Source: a virus. Taken from it: a stretch of 23,476 nucleotides of DNA. The notes below the pieces were generated by a model. It was not told the origin of the DNA, ran no database searches, and worked only from the letters and a program-made list of their open reading frames with translations. The stretch lies in IMG/VR virus record IMGVR_UViG_3300028410_000068, positions 1 through 23,476 of that record; one strand, given 5' to 3'. The translations under genes were made by a program, and so were the position numbers. Below are positions 13,141 to 20,666 of this stretch, in pieces. Each line of letters starts with the position of its first letter. Positions within the stretch are counted from its first letter, which is position 1.

Positions 13141-13154
13141 TATATTTATGTCAA
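13126..13154 (-). promoter_or_regulatory. Sigma70-type promoter nested in terminator (site 2)
   Basis: TTGACA (13154-13149), exactly 17 bp of spacer, then TATCAT (13131-13126). The -35 is a perfect consensus and the -10 has five of six bases. Initiation near 13119 would fall in the terminator loop, leaving out the 5' arm. The predicted leader to the ATG at 13075 is about 44 bases. It would drive the operon from 13075 toward 9363. Confidence 0.8.
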
Positions 13155-13167
13155 TGTTATTTTAAGG

Positions 13168-13326
13168 TTATCTTAGTTCTGTCTTCTTTTTATCTCCTGT
13201 CACAGGCTCATCAGGGCTTGACCCTTTTGAGCCACTCTTTTTTGATTTCCTTTTAGTATTGCCCCAGTAGGCTAGTCCAACTAAAAGTAGCACCACTAGT
13301 ATTACACCACCTAATTCTTCCATCAT
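13168..13326 (-). CDS. 52-residue single-helix membrane protein
   Basis: A gene below usual ORF cut-offs in the space between nrdB and promoter site 2. It begins MMEELGGVILVVLLLVGLAY, one clear membrane helix (residues ~6-22), followed by a very basic Lys/Ser segment (NTKRKSKKSGSKGSSP) and a mixed-charge tail (TGDKKKTELR). GAGG lies five bases before the ATG at 13326; a second ATG follows directly. The stop is 14 bases upstream of the -35 of site 2. Topology should be N-out, C-in. Function unknown. Other frames here are not supported. Confidence 0.65.
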   Translation of the reverse strand: MMEELGGVILVVLLLVGLAYWGNTKRKSKKSGSKGSSPDEPVTGDKKKTELR

Positions 13327-13390
13327 ATCTTCCTCTTGTTTAGTTTAAAAATCATCCCAGCCATCTACACTTTCACTCCTTGAATAATTT

Positions 13391-13422
13391 GTGTTAGTCC
13401 CCTCAAACAGAGGATCTAACAC
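13391..13422 (-). other. Stable hairpin after nrdB
   Basis: GTGTTAG (13422-13416) pairs with CTAACAC (13397-13391), and inside it TCCTC pairs with GAGGG around TGTTT, so the whole element is an almost continuous stem. It begins nine bases after the nrdB stop. There is no U-run, so it may be a 3'-end stabiliser or a weak, Rho-assisted stop before the 52-residue gene, rather than an intrinsic terminator. Confidence 0.5.
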
Positions 13423-13430
13423 AATACCTT

Positions 13431-14435
13431 TTAGCCACTGTTAGCTAAATATTTTTCATACTTACTATAATCGACTTCACCTGATAGTTTAGCATGGCTA
13501 TAGCCTGTAACCTTACTCTCAAAGAAGTTGGTATGAGCTTGAGCTGTCAGTAAGTAATCTATCCACTCTAAGGGGTTCTCACATTCCTCGTGTGTTAAGT
13601 CAAGCTGTTGTAGCCTTAGATTACCTAAGTACTTAATAAAGCCCTTAGCCTCAGGTAGAGTTAAATCCTCTTGGTCTCCCATCTCAAATACAAGCTCAAG
13701 AAACTTACATTCAGCATCTACGTAGCTCTGAACTAAGTCCTCTACAAAACTATCTAGTTCCCTAGCTTCATCGAAATTTAAGCTTTGCCTAATAGTAAGG
13801 TAAACTCTGATATTCTTATCAACATGGTCAGCTTCATCTTTTAAGCTCCATTCGTTAACACTATTAAAATTACTTACTAGTCCAAACCTTCTTAGGTTAA
13901 GTAGACAAGCGAAAGCACCAAACAATGAAATACCTTCACCTAGGAATATGACAGCCAACTGCTTACAGAAGTTTAAGGGTATATCTAGATCACCTACCCC
14001 TTGAGCCAAGATATCTATTTTATCTTGCATCTCTTTGTAATTTTTAAACTCACTCCAATCACTATTACTAAAACCAAATGTTTCAGCGGCTAAGGCGTAA
14101 GCTCTTTGATGAGTAACCTCTCTAGCCGCAAAAGTCATCCACATAGTTCTAATTTCATTATTCTTTACATGATAGATAATCTTAGAGTAGCCTGTACCCA
14201 CTTGTACATCCATTTCTGTAAACAACATTAGTAATTTATCTATTAGATTCTTATTACTCTCATGGCTAACATTCTTTGTAGCTAACCCACCTTCAGTATT
14301 GTACTGCCTAAGGTCATCCATAAGGTCTACTTGACCCTCATTCCAGTTCATATCTATTCTATGAGTTTTCTCGGCGGCAACTGCCCACTCATAGTGGAAT
14401 GGTCTATAAGATTTATTCTCTTCAAATACTTTCAC
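13431..14435 (-). CDS. nrdB: Ribonucleoside-diphosphate reductase beta subunit
   Basis: The 334-residue radical-generating subunit of class I ribonucleotide reductase. The di-metal ligands and radical Tyr can be read off: D76 (TEMDVQVG), E106 and H109 in AREVTHQRAY, Y113 as the radical Tyr, E167 (FLGEGISLF), and E201/H204 in LKDEADHV. The C-terminus ends KYEKYLANSG; this tail would dock to NrdA. With NrdA it reduces ribonucleotides to deoxyribonucleotides in the cytoplasm for phage DNA synthesis. Start is GTG at 14435, overlapping the nrdA TAG (TAGTG), with AGGA about eleven bases upstream, so translation probably depends on coupling. Length is close to the usual 320-380. No thioredoxin or glutaredoxin gene was seen in the window. 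Confidence 0.95.
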   Translation of the reverse strand: MKVFEENKSYRPFHYEWAVAAEKTHRIDMNWNEGQVDLMDDLRQYNTEGGLATKNVSHESNKNLIDKLLMLFTEMDVQVGTGYSKIIYHVKNNEIRTMWMTFAAREVTHQRAYALAAETFGFSNSDWSEFKNYKEMQDKIDILAQGVGDLDIPLNFCKQLAVIFLGEGISLFGAFACLLNLRRFGLVSNFNSVNEWSLKDEADHVDKNIRVYLTIRQSLNFDEARELDSFVEDLVQSYVDAECKFLELVFEMGDQEDLTLPEAKGFIKYLGNLRLQQLDLTHEECENPLEWIDYLLTAQAHTNFFESKVTGYSHAKLSGEVDYSKYEKYLANSG

Positions 14436-16273
14436 TATGCTTCACATCCTATACAACTTGAATCCATTAAACTTACAGATGGTTTTTTATATTCCACCTT
14501 CTTCTTAAGAGTATCTGTTTTATCAGTCTCTTCACCCCTACAGTAGTAAAGAGTTTTAACTCCTTGCACCCATGCTAACATATGTATATTACTCATCTCT
14601 TCTAATGTGATGTTATTCCTTACAAAGATATTAACACTCTGGGATTGACAAATGTAGGGCTGTCTCTCTCCTGCCTGATAGATTATCTGCAATTGATCTA
14701 TCTCATAGGCGGTTTTAAACACTTCCTTTTGATGATCATCTAAGAAATCTACATGCTGAACACTCCCCTTGTTTTTTAGGATGTCTAGCCATACGGACTT
14801 AGTATTTAAATTCTTACTCTCTAGTATTCTCTCTAAGTACTTATTCTTAATTAAGAAACTACCTGCCCTGCCCTGAGCTGTAAACGCATTGCTATTCCAA
14901 GGCTCAATGCTAGGAGAGGTTCCTACTCTTGATGAGGAGGTAGCATTAGGGGCTAGCGCAAATAAATGACTATTCCTCATACCACTCTTAGAGCAATCAT
15001 CCGGCTCTCCTCTTAGTATAGCTAATCTCTTACTCTCGGCTATACCTTTTTCTCTAATATCTTTATAGAGTATATGTGTATGTTGTATGGCACTCCCAAA
15101 ACCCCCACCCTCAAAAGGTATCATCTTACTTTGTAGGTAGCTATGCCAACCTAAAGTTCCTAGACCAATAGCTCTTTCTTTAATAGCAGAGTATCTGGGC
15201 CTATCTAACTCTTTAGGGGCTAGTCTAATAAAATACTCTAAGATATTATCTAACAATCTGATTAAGTCTGCGACAATGTTAGTATCTTTCCAGTTATCAT
15301 ATTTCTCTAAATTAAGTGATGACAGGCAACAAACAGCAGTTCGCTTGTTTGATGTTCTGAGAGTGATTTCACTACATAAGTTACTTTGGGAAACAGAGTA
15401 CATTGGGTGGGTAATCCAATCAGGTATGTTTCTATTAACTGTATCTTTGTACATAATATAGGGTTCACCAGTTTCAAATCTTCTCTGGAGTATCTCCTCC
15501 CATACTTCTTTTGCTCTCAGAAATTTACCTGTAGGTCCATGCTTAGGGTCAGTAAGCTCATATGTCTCATCCTTAATTACCGCTTTCATAAATGAATCTG
15601 GAATATTGACAGCGTTATGTAAGTTAAAACACTTTTTGTTCATATCCCCACCTGTATGATCTCTCATACTAAGAAAGCTTAGTATCTCTGGGTGGTCTAT
15701 GTCCATATAGGAGGCTATAGAACCCCTCTTAGCCTTTGTTTGCTTATAAGCTAAGGCATCAGCGTCATACCCTCTAAGGTGTGCCATAACCCCCGTAGAT
15801 TTATTATCAGGACTACGGTTAGCTGAGTATACGCCAATACCCCCTCCCATCATAGCTAGCCAAGCGGTTTCTTTTCTAGTTTCTACTAGAGCCTCTCTGG
15901 TGTCCCCTATGTACGACAGGAAACAGTTAATAGGCATACCCGATGGGGAGACATTATCTTCCAGCCAATTCCCAGCTTCCTCAAACTCTTCTTCAGAGAA
16001 GGTAGGCCAAAGAGTCTCTACGGCATTAATTAAAGGAGCACCCGCAAATGTAAAATAGCCTTTAGAGGCGTAGTCGTATATTCTTTGTGCAAACTCGTAA
16101 TCCCCGAAACTATAACAGGTAGATGCCCTAGCTAAACCTTGCTGTGGGGAAGTCTCATGATCTAATTTGTAGAACCCTTTTCCTGTTAATAGGGCTAACC
16201 CTTGCTCTGTTATATCGTTATCTCTCTCGTAATCTATCACTATGCCCAAGTACTCTTGTACAGTGTTATACAT
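14435..16273 (-). CDS. nrdA: Ribonucleoside-diphosphate reductase alpha subunit
   Basis: The 612-residue catalytic subunit. Active-site elements: C117 (PINCFLSY), the NxCxE triad N298-C300-E302 in SQSNLCSEITL, C315/C316 in AVCCLSSLNL as the second redox Cys, the electron-path pair Y576-Y577 in KTLYYCRG, and the C-terminal redox CxxC (C607, C610). All needed residues are present, so the enzyme should be active. It is shorter than the ~760-residue E. coli enzyme because it has no N-terminal ATP-cone; overall-activity inhibition by dATP is therefore probably missing, as in several phage and class Ib enzymes. AGAGAGG eight bases before the ATG supports the start. Coupled to nrdB by a one-base overlap. 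Confidence 0.95.
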   Translation of the reverse strand: MYNTVQEYLGIVIDYERDNDITEQGLALLTGKGFYKLDHETSPQQGLARASTCYSFGDYEFAQRIYDYASKGYFTFAGAPLINAVETLWPTFSEEEFEEAGNWLEDNVSPSGMPINCFLSYIGDTREALVETRKETAWLAMMGGGIGVYSANRSPDNKSTGVMAHLRGYDADALAYKQTKAKRGSIASYMDIDHPEILSFLSMRDHTGGDMNKKCFNLHNAVNIPDSFMKAVIKDETYELTDPKHGPTGKFLRAKEVWEEILQRRFETGEPYIMYKDTVNRNIPDWITHPMYSVSQSNLCSEITLRTSNKRTAVCCLSSLNLEKYDNWKDTNIVADLIRLLDNILEYFIRLAPKELDRPRYSAIKERAIGLGTLGWHSYLQSKMIPFEGGGFGSAIQHTHILYKDIREKGIAESKRLAILRGEPDDCSKSGMRNSHLFALAPNATSSSRVGTSPSIEPWNSNAFTAQGRAGSFLIKNKYLERILESKNLNTKSVWLDILKNKGSVQHVDFLDDHQKEVFKTAYEIDQLQIIYQAGERQPYICQSQSVNIFVRNNITLEEMSNIHMLAWVQGVKTLYYCRGEETDKTDTLKKKVEYKKPSVSLMDSSCIGCEA

Positions 16274-16287
16274 CCATTTTACCTCTC

Positions 16288-16617
16288 TTATTTGTTTTGG
16301 TATTTATTTGTCTGATTAATAAATGCAAGCCATTCTTTATCCTGTCTACGTACCCCTACCCACCTCTCACAGTTAACTACTTGTCCTGCCCAGTTCCTGT
16401 GGGATAGCTTTTGGGACTCTATCGGGTAAGTTGTGTCCATTCCGAACGTAAATAATAGTTGCTTAAAATCCTCATAATCACAGGAGCTAGGTGTAGGACA
16501 TTTAGCTTTATACTCCTTACTAATCACTATATCGCTCATGCTAACTTCCCAAGCGTTCTCCTGTTCTAAGAATTGGTTTAATGTGGCTTCAACAAACTCT
16601 TCTTTACTTTTGCTCAT
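16288..16617 (-). CDS. Hypothetical protein
   Basis: A 109-residue soluble protein; helical start (KEEFVEATLNQFLEQE), then SMSDIVISKEYKAKCPTPSSCDYEDFKQLLFTFGMDT and an aromatic/basic end (HRNWAGQVVNCERWVGVRRQDKEWLAF). This arrangement is like small winged-helix or origin-type DNA-binding proteins of phages, but no confident match is possible. ATG follows the upstream stop directly, with GAGGAG nine bases upstream. It precedes nrdA by 14 bp. Confidence 0.65.
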   Translation of the reverse strand: MSKSKEEFVEATLNQFLEQENAWEVSMSDIVISKEYKAKCPTPSSCDYEDFKQLLFTFGMDTTYPIESQKLSHRNWAGQVVNCERWVGVRRQDKEWLAFINQTNKYQNK

Positions 16618-16875
16618 CTACTTGCTCTCCTCTGTGCTTTCCTTTAACTCACTAATAAACTCTTCTAAGCCTAGCATCTGAGACTCTATCTGCATTAAGT
16701 GGTACTCTACCGCCTTTAGGTTTACTACTACTGAGGTTACAGTAGCAGAGATCTTTAACTCACTGTTACTGTGCTTTTTACGTTTATCTTTATTATGTAT
16801 CGGCTCCGCGTAAGCATTAGCTATACTGGCTAACCCTTGAAGATTTGAAACAATGCCTTCTAAATTCTCTCTCAT
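16618..16875 (-). CDS. Small coiled-coil hypothetical protein
   Basis: An 85-residue protein, helical throughout, with a basic break (HNKDKRKKHSN) between two helices (ENLEGIVSNLQGLASIANAYA and VVVNLKAVEYHLMQIESQM). It ends in a charged tail with Glu/Ser/Lys. GGAG with six-base spacing before the ATG supports the start. It lies between thyX and the 109-residue gene in the dNTP operon; role unknown. Confidence 0.6.
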   Translation of the reverse strand: MRENLEGIVSNLQGLASIANAYAEPIHNKDKRKKHSNSELKISATVTSVVVNLKAVEYHLMQIESQMLGLEEFISELKESTEESK

Positions 16876-16883
16876 TACTACTC

Positions 16884-17828
16884 CTAAATTATATGATTTA
16901 ACTCTGAACCCTGCTCTAGCATCTTACGATACTGGTAGAATGACTTAGTGTTGAAGTTTCCTCCAAAGTAACTCTTATCTGTCTGTGAGAGTGTCATGCC
17001 ATCTACGAATGACATAGACATTGCCTGATGCTCACAAGGACTAAAATGAGGAGGATTAATAGAGAACTCCCCATTAGTGGGTAAGTTAAGCATATCATAT
17101 ATCTTAATAGCTTTCACAAGGCTATCATCTAATACCCTGTAACTAACTTGACCACAACATGAGGTTGAAACCTTAATAGCTCCCTCTAGTGTTGTTATCT
17201 CCTCACTTAGAAACCACTGCTTTCCCCAAATATCACTCTCCCACTCTACATATGGTAGATGCCACTGATTAAACTCTAACAACCTTGGAGAGCTATTGTC
17301 AATAGCTTCTTTTATCTTCTCTGCTAGAGCCCTAAACTCAGGTTGGGCATCTTTATGAAGTCTAAGTTTAAAGATATCCTCCCAAGCGGCTTTAGTGGCT
17401 GTTATGACTCCCTTTGTCCATACATAGGGTTCTAGGATACGATTAACTATCTGCTTGTGGTATCCCGACTCAGTCATGGCTGTAGCTATGGCTACAGCTT
17501 CCTTACTAGCTCTAATCCAAGCCCCTCTGCCTGTCAAGGTCTCCGTATAGACCTCACAATCTCCCAAAACAACTAGGTTATCCTCCTCTTTATCTGCAAC
17601 CATCCCTCTTTGATTAGCCCCAAAGTGAACAGGAATAGCGGGGTCATTTGCCACTTGCTCTAGCATCTTAGCTACAGGGACAGCTCTGCTACTTTGGTAA
17701 TTCCTAGAGAGAGTTCTGTGAGTATTTATCTCAGCTAAAATAAACCTATGAAACTCAACTTCCATAGTTATTAACTCATCCCCTTGATGAACTCTACTGT
17801 GGCAAATTACATTAGCACTTATACCCAT
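16884..17828 (-). CDS. thyX: FAD-dependent thymidylate synthase (ThyX-type)
   Basis: A 314-residue flavin-dependent thymidylate synthase, making dTMP from dUMP with methylenetetrahydrofolate and NAD(P)H. The ThyX signature is in a phage-type variant, THRTLSRNYQSSRAVPV (residues 36-52), corresponding to RHRxxSxNxxSxRY; the preceding block VEFHRFILAEIN and the helices LRLHKDAQPEFRALAEKI also fit. The Tyr ending of the classical motif is replaced by Ala, a variant seen in long phage ThyX-like proteins. It is longer than most ThyX (~220-260 aa), with C-terminal HFSPCEHQAMSM and NFNTKSFYQYRKML. The start overlaps the upstream stop (TAATG), with a strong GGAGGT eight bases upstream. It supplies dTTP alongside NrdAB. 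Confidence 0.88.
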   Translation of the reverse strand: MGISANVICHSRVHQGDELITMEVEFHRFILAEINTHRTLSRNYQSSRAVPVAKMLEQVANDPAIPVHFGANQRGMVADKEEDNLVVLGDCEVYTETLTGRGAWIRASKEAVAIATAMTESGYHKQIVNRILEPYVWTKGVITATKAAWEDIFKLRLHKDAQPEFRALAEKIKEAIDNSSPRLLEFNQWHLPYVEWESDIWGKQWFLSEEITTLEGAIKVSTSCCGQVSYRVLDDSLVKAIKIYDMLNLPTNGEFSINPPHFSPCEHQAMSMSFVDGMTLSQTDKSYFGGNFNTKSFYQYRKMLEQGSELNHII

Positions 17829-18049
17829 TACTTAGGACCTCCTTTATCAAACCAGCCATACTTATCTGCCAAAGCAAATCCCAACAGTAAGTCATCTACA
17901 TCCTTCTTATCTAAGTAGTATGTGTAGTCACCAAGATCTATAACTACTACTCCATTGTCATGATCATCTTTAGTTAAATTTACAGTGTCGTTAATCTCAA
18001 TAACATCTATAGAACTATCTATGGGGTTTCCATCTAAATCTACTCTCAT
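17828..18049 (-). CDS. Small acidic hypothetical protein
   Basis: A 73-residue acidic protein (DGNPIDSSIDVIEINDTVNL, then VVVIDLGDYTYYLDKKDVDDLLLGFALADKYGWF). Predicted as a beta hairpin then a helix; no family recognised. Start supported by AGAGAGG two to three bases before the ATG at 18049. Its stop overlaps the thyX start, so it is probably translated with it. The 61 bp upstream (18050-18110) hold no promoter or terminator I can support. Confidence 0.65.
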   Translation of the reverse strand: MRVDLDGNPIDSSIDVIEINDTVNLTKDDHDNGVVVIDLGDYTYYLDKKDVDDLLLGFALADKYGWFDKGGPK

Positions 18050-18110
18050 ATCCTCTCTCCCTTGTGTTTCACTGGACTAATATTTTAACATAATCTAGAT
18101 CACATATCTA

Positions 18111-18653
18111 CTAAAACTTCTTACCATTATCTAAAGCCCTATTCTCTAGTTTATGGTCTACCCGCGTAGAATTGAAATCTAGTTTATCTTTAACTGGCTG
18201 TGCTATATTATGCCCCCTAGCTTTAGCACAATCTAGTGTAGTGTCAATCATGGCTGAGTATAGTTTATTAAGAGTAGTATTCTCACTGCCTACGTACAAC
18301 GCCTTAGCAAAATCTGTTATAGTACAATTAACAGCTAAATGATTCATGCCCACACTATTATCTCTCCCGATAAGTAGATTAATGAACTCAGTGGGTTCGT
18401 ATGTTAATTCTAACCTCCCTCCTAAATCTAGGGCTCTTATAAGGACATCAGCAAGCTCTACAGCCTCCATCTTGAAGTAGGGTAGCTTATCATCCATTAA
18501 GTTCTTTCTAGCCCCCTCTGTGGCTTCAGAAACCTCGGTGGAGATCAGCTGTAGCTTCTGGAATAGGCACTCATTGTCATTTTCCCACCAGCCCATGTTA
18601 ATATTATTGTCATGAATACTTTTACTTAACTTATTTAGATAATTCTTGTGCAA
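18111..18653 (-). CDS. MazG-like NTP pyrophosphohydrolase
   Basis: A 180-residue all-alpha NTP pyrophosphatase-like protein. The Mg-binding motifs are E40-x-x-E43 (LISTEVSEATEG) and E66-x-x-D69 (MEAVELADVLIRALDLGG), the core MazG/dUTPase-type pattern. The C-terminus KDKLDFNSTRVDHKLENR matches the Y/FN-S/T-R-x-DHK ending of phage and bacterial homologues. The start is TTG at 18653, because GAGGAG is seven bases upstream while the next ATG (residue 20) has none and would remove part of the fold. Such enzymes hydrolyse (d)NTPs or (p)ppGpp-type nucleotides; in this dNTP operon a house-cleaning or dUTP-removing role is likely but substrate cannot be read from sequence. Confidence 0.85.
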   Translation of the reverse strand: MHKNYLNKLSKSIHDNNINMGWWENDNECLFQKLQLISTEVSEATEGARKNLMDDKLPYFKMEAVELADVLIRALDLGGRLELTYEPTEFINLLIGRDNSVGMNHLAVNCTITDFAKALYVGSENTTLNKLYSAMIDTTLDCAKARGHNIAQPVKDKLDFNSTRVDHKLENRALDNGKKF

Positions 18654-18654
18654 A

Positions 18655-19218
18655 CTAAAACTCCTCTATGTCATATAATGTGTCTACGTACTTAGCCCCC
18701 TCTACACCTTGGTTAAAAGGGTAAGAGAGTAGGTAAGTTTTTATTCCCAAGGCTATTGCCTTAGTGGCGTGTATCCCATTATCCTCTACAAATACATCCG
18801 GTTCCATGTCTTTTAGAGCTTCCTCTTTGCAAGCGCCTAGTTCTATTATTTTAATCTCTTTAAATGCTATATCAAAAACTACTTGAAGGTAGTCCTTCCT
18901 AAACTTTGCTTGCTTAGCATCAGACCCAAAAGCAGTCAGTATAGATACATCCCAACCCTCAGTGTAGAAGTCTAGGAGTGTAGCCCTCGCACCGTCAATC
19001 AGACTTAATGCCCTAGGATACCCATTAAATTCTAGTATAAGCTCATAAAACCTCTCCTTAGGCATATCTATGAACCAGCTAGACATATCGTAGGTATCTC
19101 TACTACTGTCAGGGTCCATTTTATAGTAGTAGTTCTCTTGAACCCAATCTATAAAACCACCATGCCAATCTAATAATACACCGTCTATATCAAATACTAT
19201 ATGCTTACTCTTAGCCAT
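18655..19218 (-). CDS. HAD-superfamily phosphatase, 5'(3')-deoxyribonucleotidase-like
   Basis: 187 residues with HAD motifs: motif I D10-x-D12 in IVFDIDGVLLDWHGG, motif II T95 in VSILTAFGSD, motif III Lys near 131, motif IV in DVFVEDN (D146). The layout and spacing, with a helical cap between motifs I and II, match NT5C-type deoxyribonucleotidases, which dephosphorylate dNMPs. Start at ATG 19218, overlapping the dNMP-kinase end by 22 bases; GAGGAA is nine bases upstream. Alongside the dNMP kinase it could adjust nucleotide pools or remove unwanted dNMPs. Polynucleotide phosphatase activity is a less likely alternative, because there is no kinase domain and no related ligase is visible. Confidence 0.85.
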   Translation of the reverse strand: MAKSKHIVFDIDGVLLDWHGGFIDWVQENYYYKMDPDSSRDTYDMSSWFIDMPKERFYELILEFNGYPRALSLIDGARATLLDFYTEGWDVSILTAFGSDAKQAKFRKDYLQVVFDIAFKEIKIIELGACKEEALKDMEPDVFVEDNGIHATKAIALGIKTYLLSYPFNQGVEGAKYVDTLYDIEEF

Positions 19219-19790
19219 GCTGTAACTTCCTCTTCAACTAATTCATAGAAATCATCTAGAGTAGAGTTGTTATGTACATGAACACAGTCTACTCCAAGGT
19301 AGTCAATGTCTAAGTAGTCTCTACTGTCCTTGCTATAGTCTCTACCACCCCTAAATATCTTAACTACTAAGACGTTTCTAGCCCCAACTAAGTTAATGAT
19401 GGGGATCATCTCAGCATTAAAACCTCCATCTGAGAATAAGTTTATACCTTTAACTATACCACTACAAGCGGCAAGTCCAAATGCCTCCTCTCCATATAGG
19501 GGTTTAATAACCTTCTCAGACATATTAATTAGCGCCTCTCTGGGGCTTATAGGGTGTCCTCTATAGGTTAAGTAGTAACTTGGTAGCTCTTTGTTCTCTC
19601 TAGTATATAGCCCATCCCACACTCCATCTGAGATACCATATGTTGATTTAACTAGGGCAAATAGAGTCTCCTTAAACTCTAAATGCCCCACGTTATGACC
19701 CTCAAATCTGAGCACCTCTTCCATGTAATCTACAGCCGCATCCTTACCTGAGTCTGGGGGAGCGTTAAATACAATTACTCGTTTTTTCAT
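19197..19790 (-). CDS. Deoxynucleoside monophosphate kinase
   Basis: A 197-residue P-loop kinase. The nucleotide-binding loop is NAPPDSGKDAA (residues 9-19, K16), characteristic of the phage dNMP kinase family (T4 gp1 / T5 dmp type). Other family elements are VGHLEFKETLF, ELPSYYLTYRGHPISPREALINMSE, an FSDGGFNAE loop, and RGGRDYSKDSRDYLD near the C-terminus. It phosphorylates dNMPs to dNDPs, feeding dNTP synthesis with ThyX and NrdAB products. The ATG overlaps the upstream stop (ATGA). The end overlaps the HAD gene. All kinase features appear complete. Confidence 0.85.
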   Translation of the reverse strand: MKKRVIVFNAPPDSGKDAAVDYMEEVLRFEGHNVGHLEFKETLFALVKSTYGISDGVWDGLYTRENKELPSYYLTYRGHPISPREALINMSEKVIKPLYGEEAFGLAACSGIVKGINLFSDGGFNAEMIPIINLVGARNVLVVKIFRGGRDYSKDSRDYLDIDYLGVDCVHVHNNSTLDDFYELVEEEVTAWLRVSI

Positions 19791-20221
19791 AATTCTACCC
19801 CTAAATCAATAATCAACTGAGCCAGTTTATCTTCACCTATTTCCCGCAACTGTTCCTTAATACGTTCTTTGCGTTCGTCGGGTTGAGGTAGGATTGAGTC
19901 TGGATTGATTCTGTAATTATACCCATCTATAAAATCAGTTTTATCAAGCCATACCCCATTAACAAATACTTGCAAATCAGCACCAGCAAGCATAGCCTCG
20001 CACAATTCTCTATACTCCTCTCTTGGTGGATTGCGGTATTTTTGAGGTGCTAGTTTGCAATGATACTGGTAAAAGTAATTGAAGTCACCCTTGTCATCAA
20101 TAATACTGTAAGTACCGTTAGTAGAATCAAGGCTATAAATCTTATATCTTTTCCCAATAGTTAAATCTTCATCATCATCACTAACATTAACAACCCAATC
20201 ACCTACTTTTACATTACTCAT
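19787..20221 (-). CDS. Uncharacterised protein, paralogue of the 8800-9267 product
   Basis: 144 residues: MSNVKVGDWVVNVSDDDEDL, a beta-rich N-terminal domain with KRYKIYSLDSTNGTYSIID, a NPPREEYRELCEAML helix, then LQVFVNGVWLDKTDF and NYRINPDSIL, and a charged helix at the end. The order of elements matches the gene at 8800-9267, hence a duplicate pair. The central NPP...W...YRxxPDxI block also occurs in other phage proteins of unknown function. GAGGAG seven bases before the ATG supports the start. It couples to the dNMP kinase gene (ATGA). Confidence 0.75.
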   Translation of the reverse strand: MSNVKVGDWVVNVSDDDEDLTIGKRYKIYSLDSTNGTYSIIDDKGDFNYFYQYHCKLAPQKYRNPPREEYRELCEAMLAGADLQVFVNGVWLDKTDFIDGYNYRINPDSILPQPDERKERIKEQLREIGEDKLAQLIIDLGVEL

Positions 20222-20233
20222 ATCCCTACTCCT

Positions 20234-20428
20234 CTATCTTTTATAAGCTACGTACAAAAAGTAAATTAAACAGCAAAATAAAACTAATGCGATTGGACCC
20301 CATAATGGCACTGTGACATACCACCACGACCACGCAATAACACCAGTTAACTTTAATATGGTAAATGCAATTGTTAACGCACCTAAAAATCCCATGCCGT
20401 CTGAACTATTTTGATTTGAATTACTCAT
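20234..20428 (-). CDS. Small two-helix membrane protein
   Basis: 64 residues: polar N-terminus (SNSNQNSSDG), helix one (FLGALTIAFTILKLTGVIA), a Trp-rich loop (WSWWYVTVPLWGP) and helix two (IALVLFCCLIYFLYVA), ending in a basic YKR. The KLxGxIxWSWWxVxxPLWxPI segment is a pattern shared by many phage membrane peptides, sometimes labelled transmembrane Fragile-X-F protein; function is unknown. AAGGGGAA upstream of the ATG supports the start. It lies between two small soluble genes. Confidence 0.7.
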   Translation of the reverse strand: MSNSNQNSSDGMGFLGALTIAFTILKLTGVIAWSWWYVTVPLWGPIALVLFCCLIYFLYVAYKR

Positions 20429-20438
20429 AATATTCCCC

Positions 20439-20651
20439 TTAAGTTAAATATTTACTTGCCTCTAATGCGGCTGACATAGTTTGGTATTTACAGACTTCAT
20501 AGCTCTTACCTCCATACGCCATATGCTCATACAGAACATACCACAGGTTATCTTGACGGTATTCTTCTGCAATAGACCAGTCAGGGTCATCTCTAAACCC
20601 TTGAGTAAACACCTTACCTTGTGGATCGTAACTCATAGTAATATTATTCAT
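20439..20651 (-). CDS. Small hypothetical protein
   Basis: A 70-residue acidic/aromatic protein (MNNITMSYDPQGKVFTQGF..., LWYVLYEHMAYGGKSYEVCKYQTMSAALEASKYL). Beta-rich, ending in an amphipathic helix. AGAGAGG about ten bases upstream of 20651 supports the ATG there; an alternative ATG six codons in lacks a clear ribosome site. No family recognised. Confidence 0.6.
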   Translation of the reverse strand: MNNITMSYDPQGKVFTQGFRDDPDWSIAEEYRQDNLWYVLYEHMAYGGKSYEVCKYQTMSAALEASKYLT

Positions 20652-20666
20652 ATCTGTATAGCCTCT

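Noticed and set aside
13327-13390. A 13-codon frame (MAGMIFKLNK...) before the 52-residue membrane peptide
   Set aside because: Ribosome-site spacing is about 11 bases and the peptide is too short to support without conservation data.
18050-18110. Possible promoter upstream of the 73-residue gene
   Set aside because: AT-rich -10-like strings (TTAAAAT, TATGTT) exist but no -35 hexamer lies at suitable spacing, so nothing was called.
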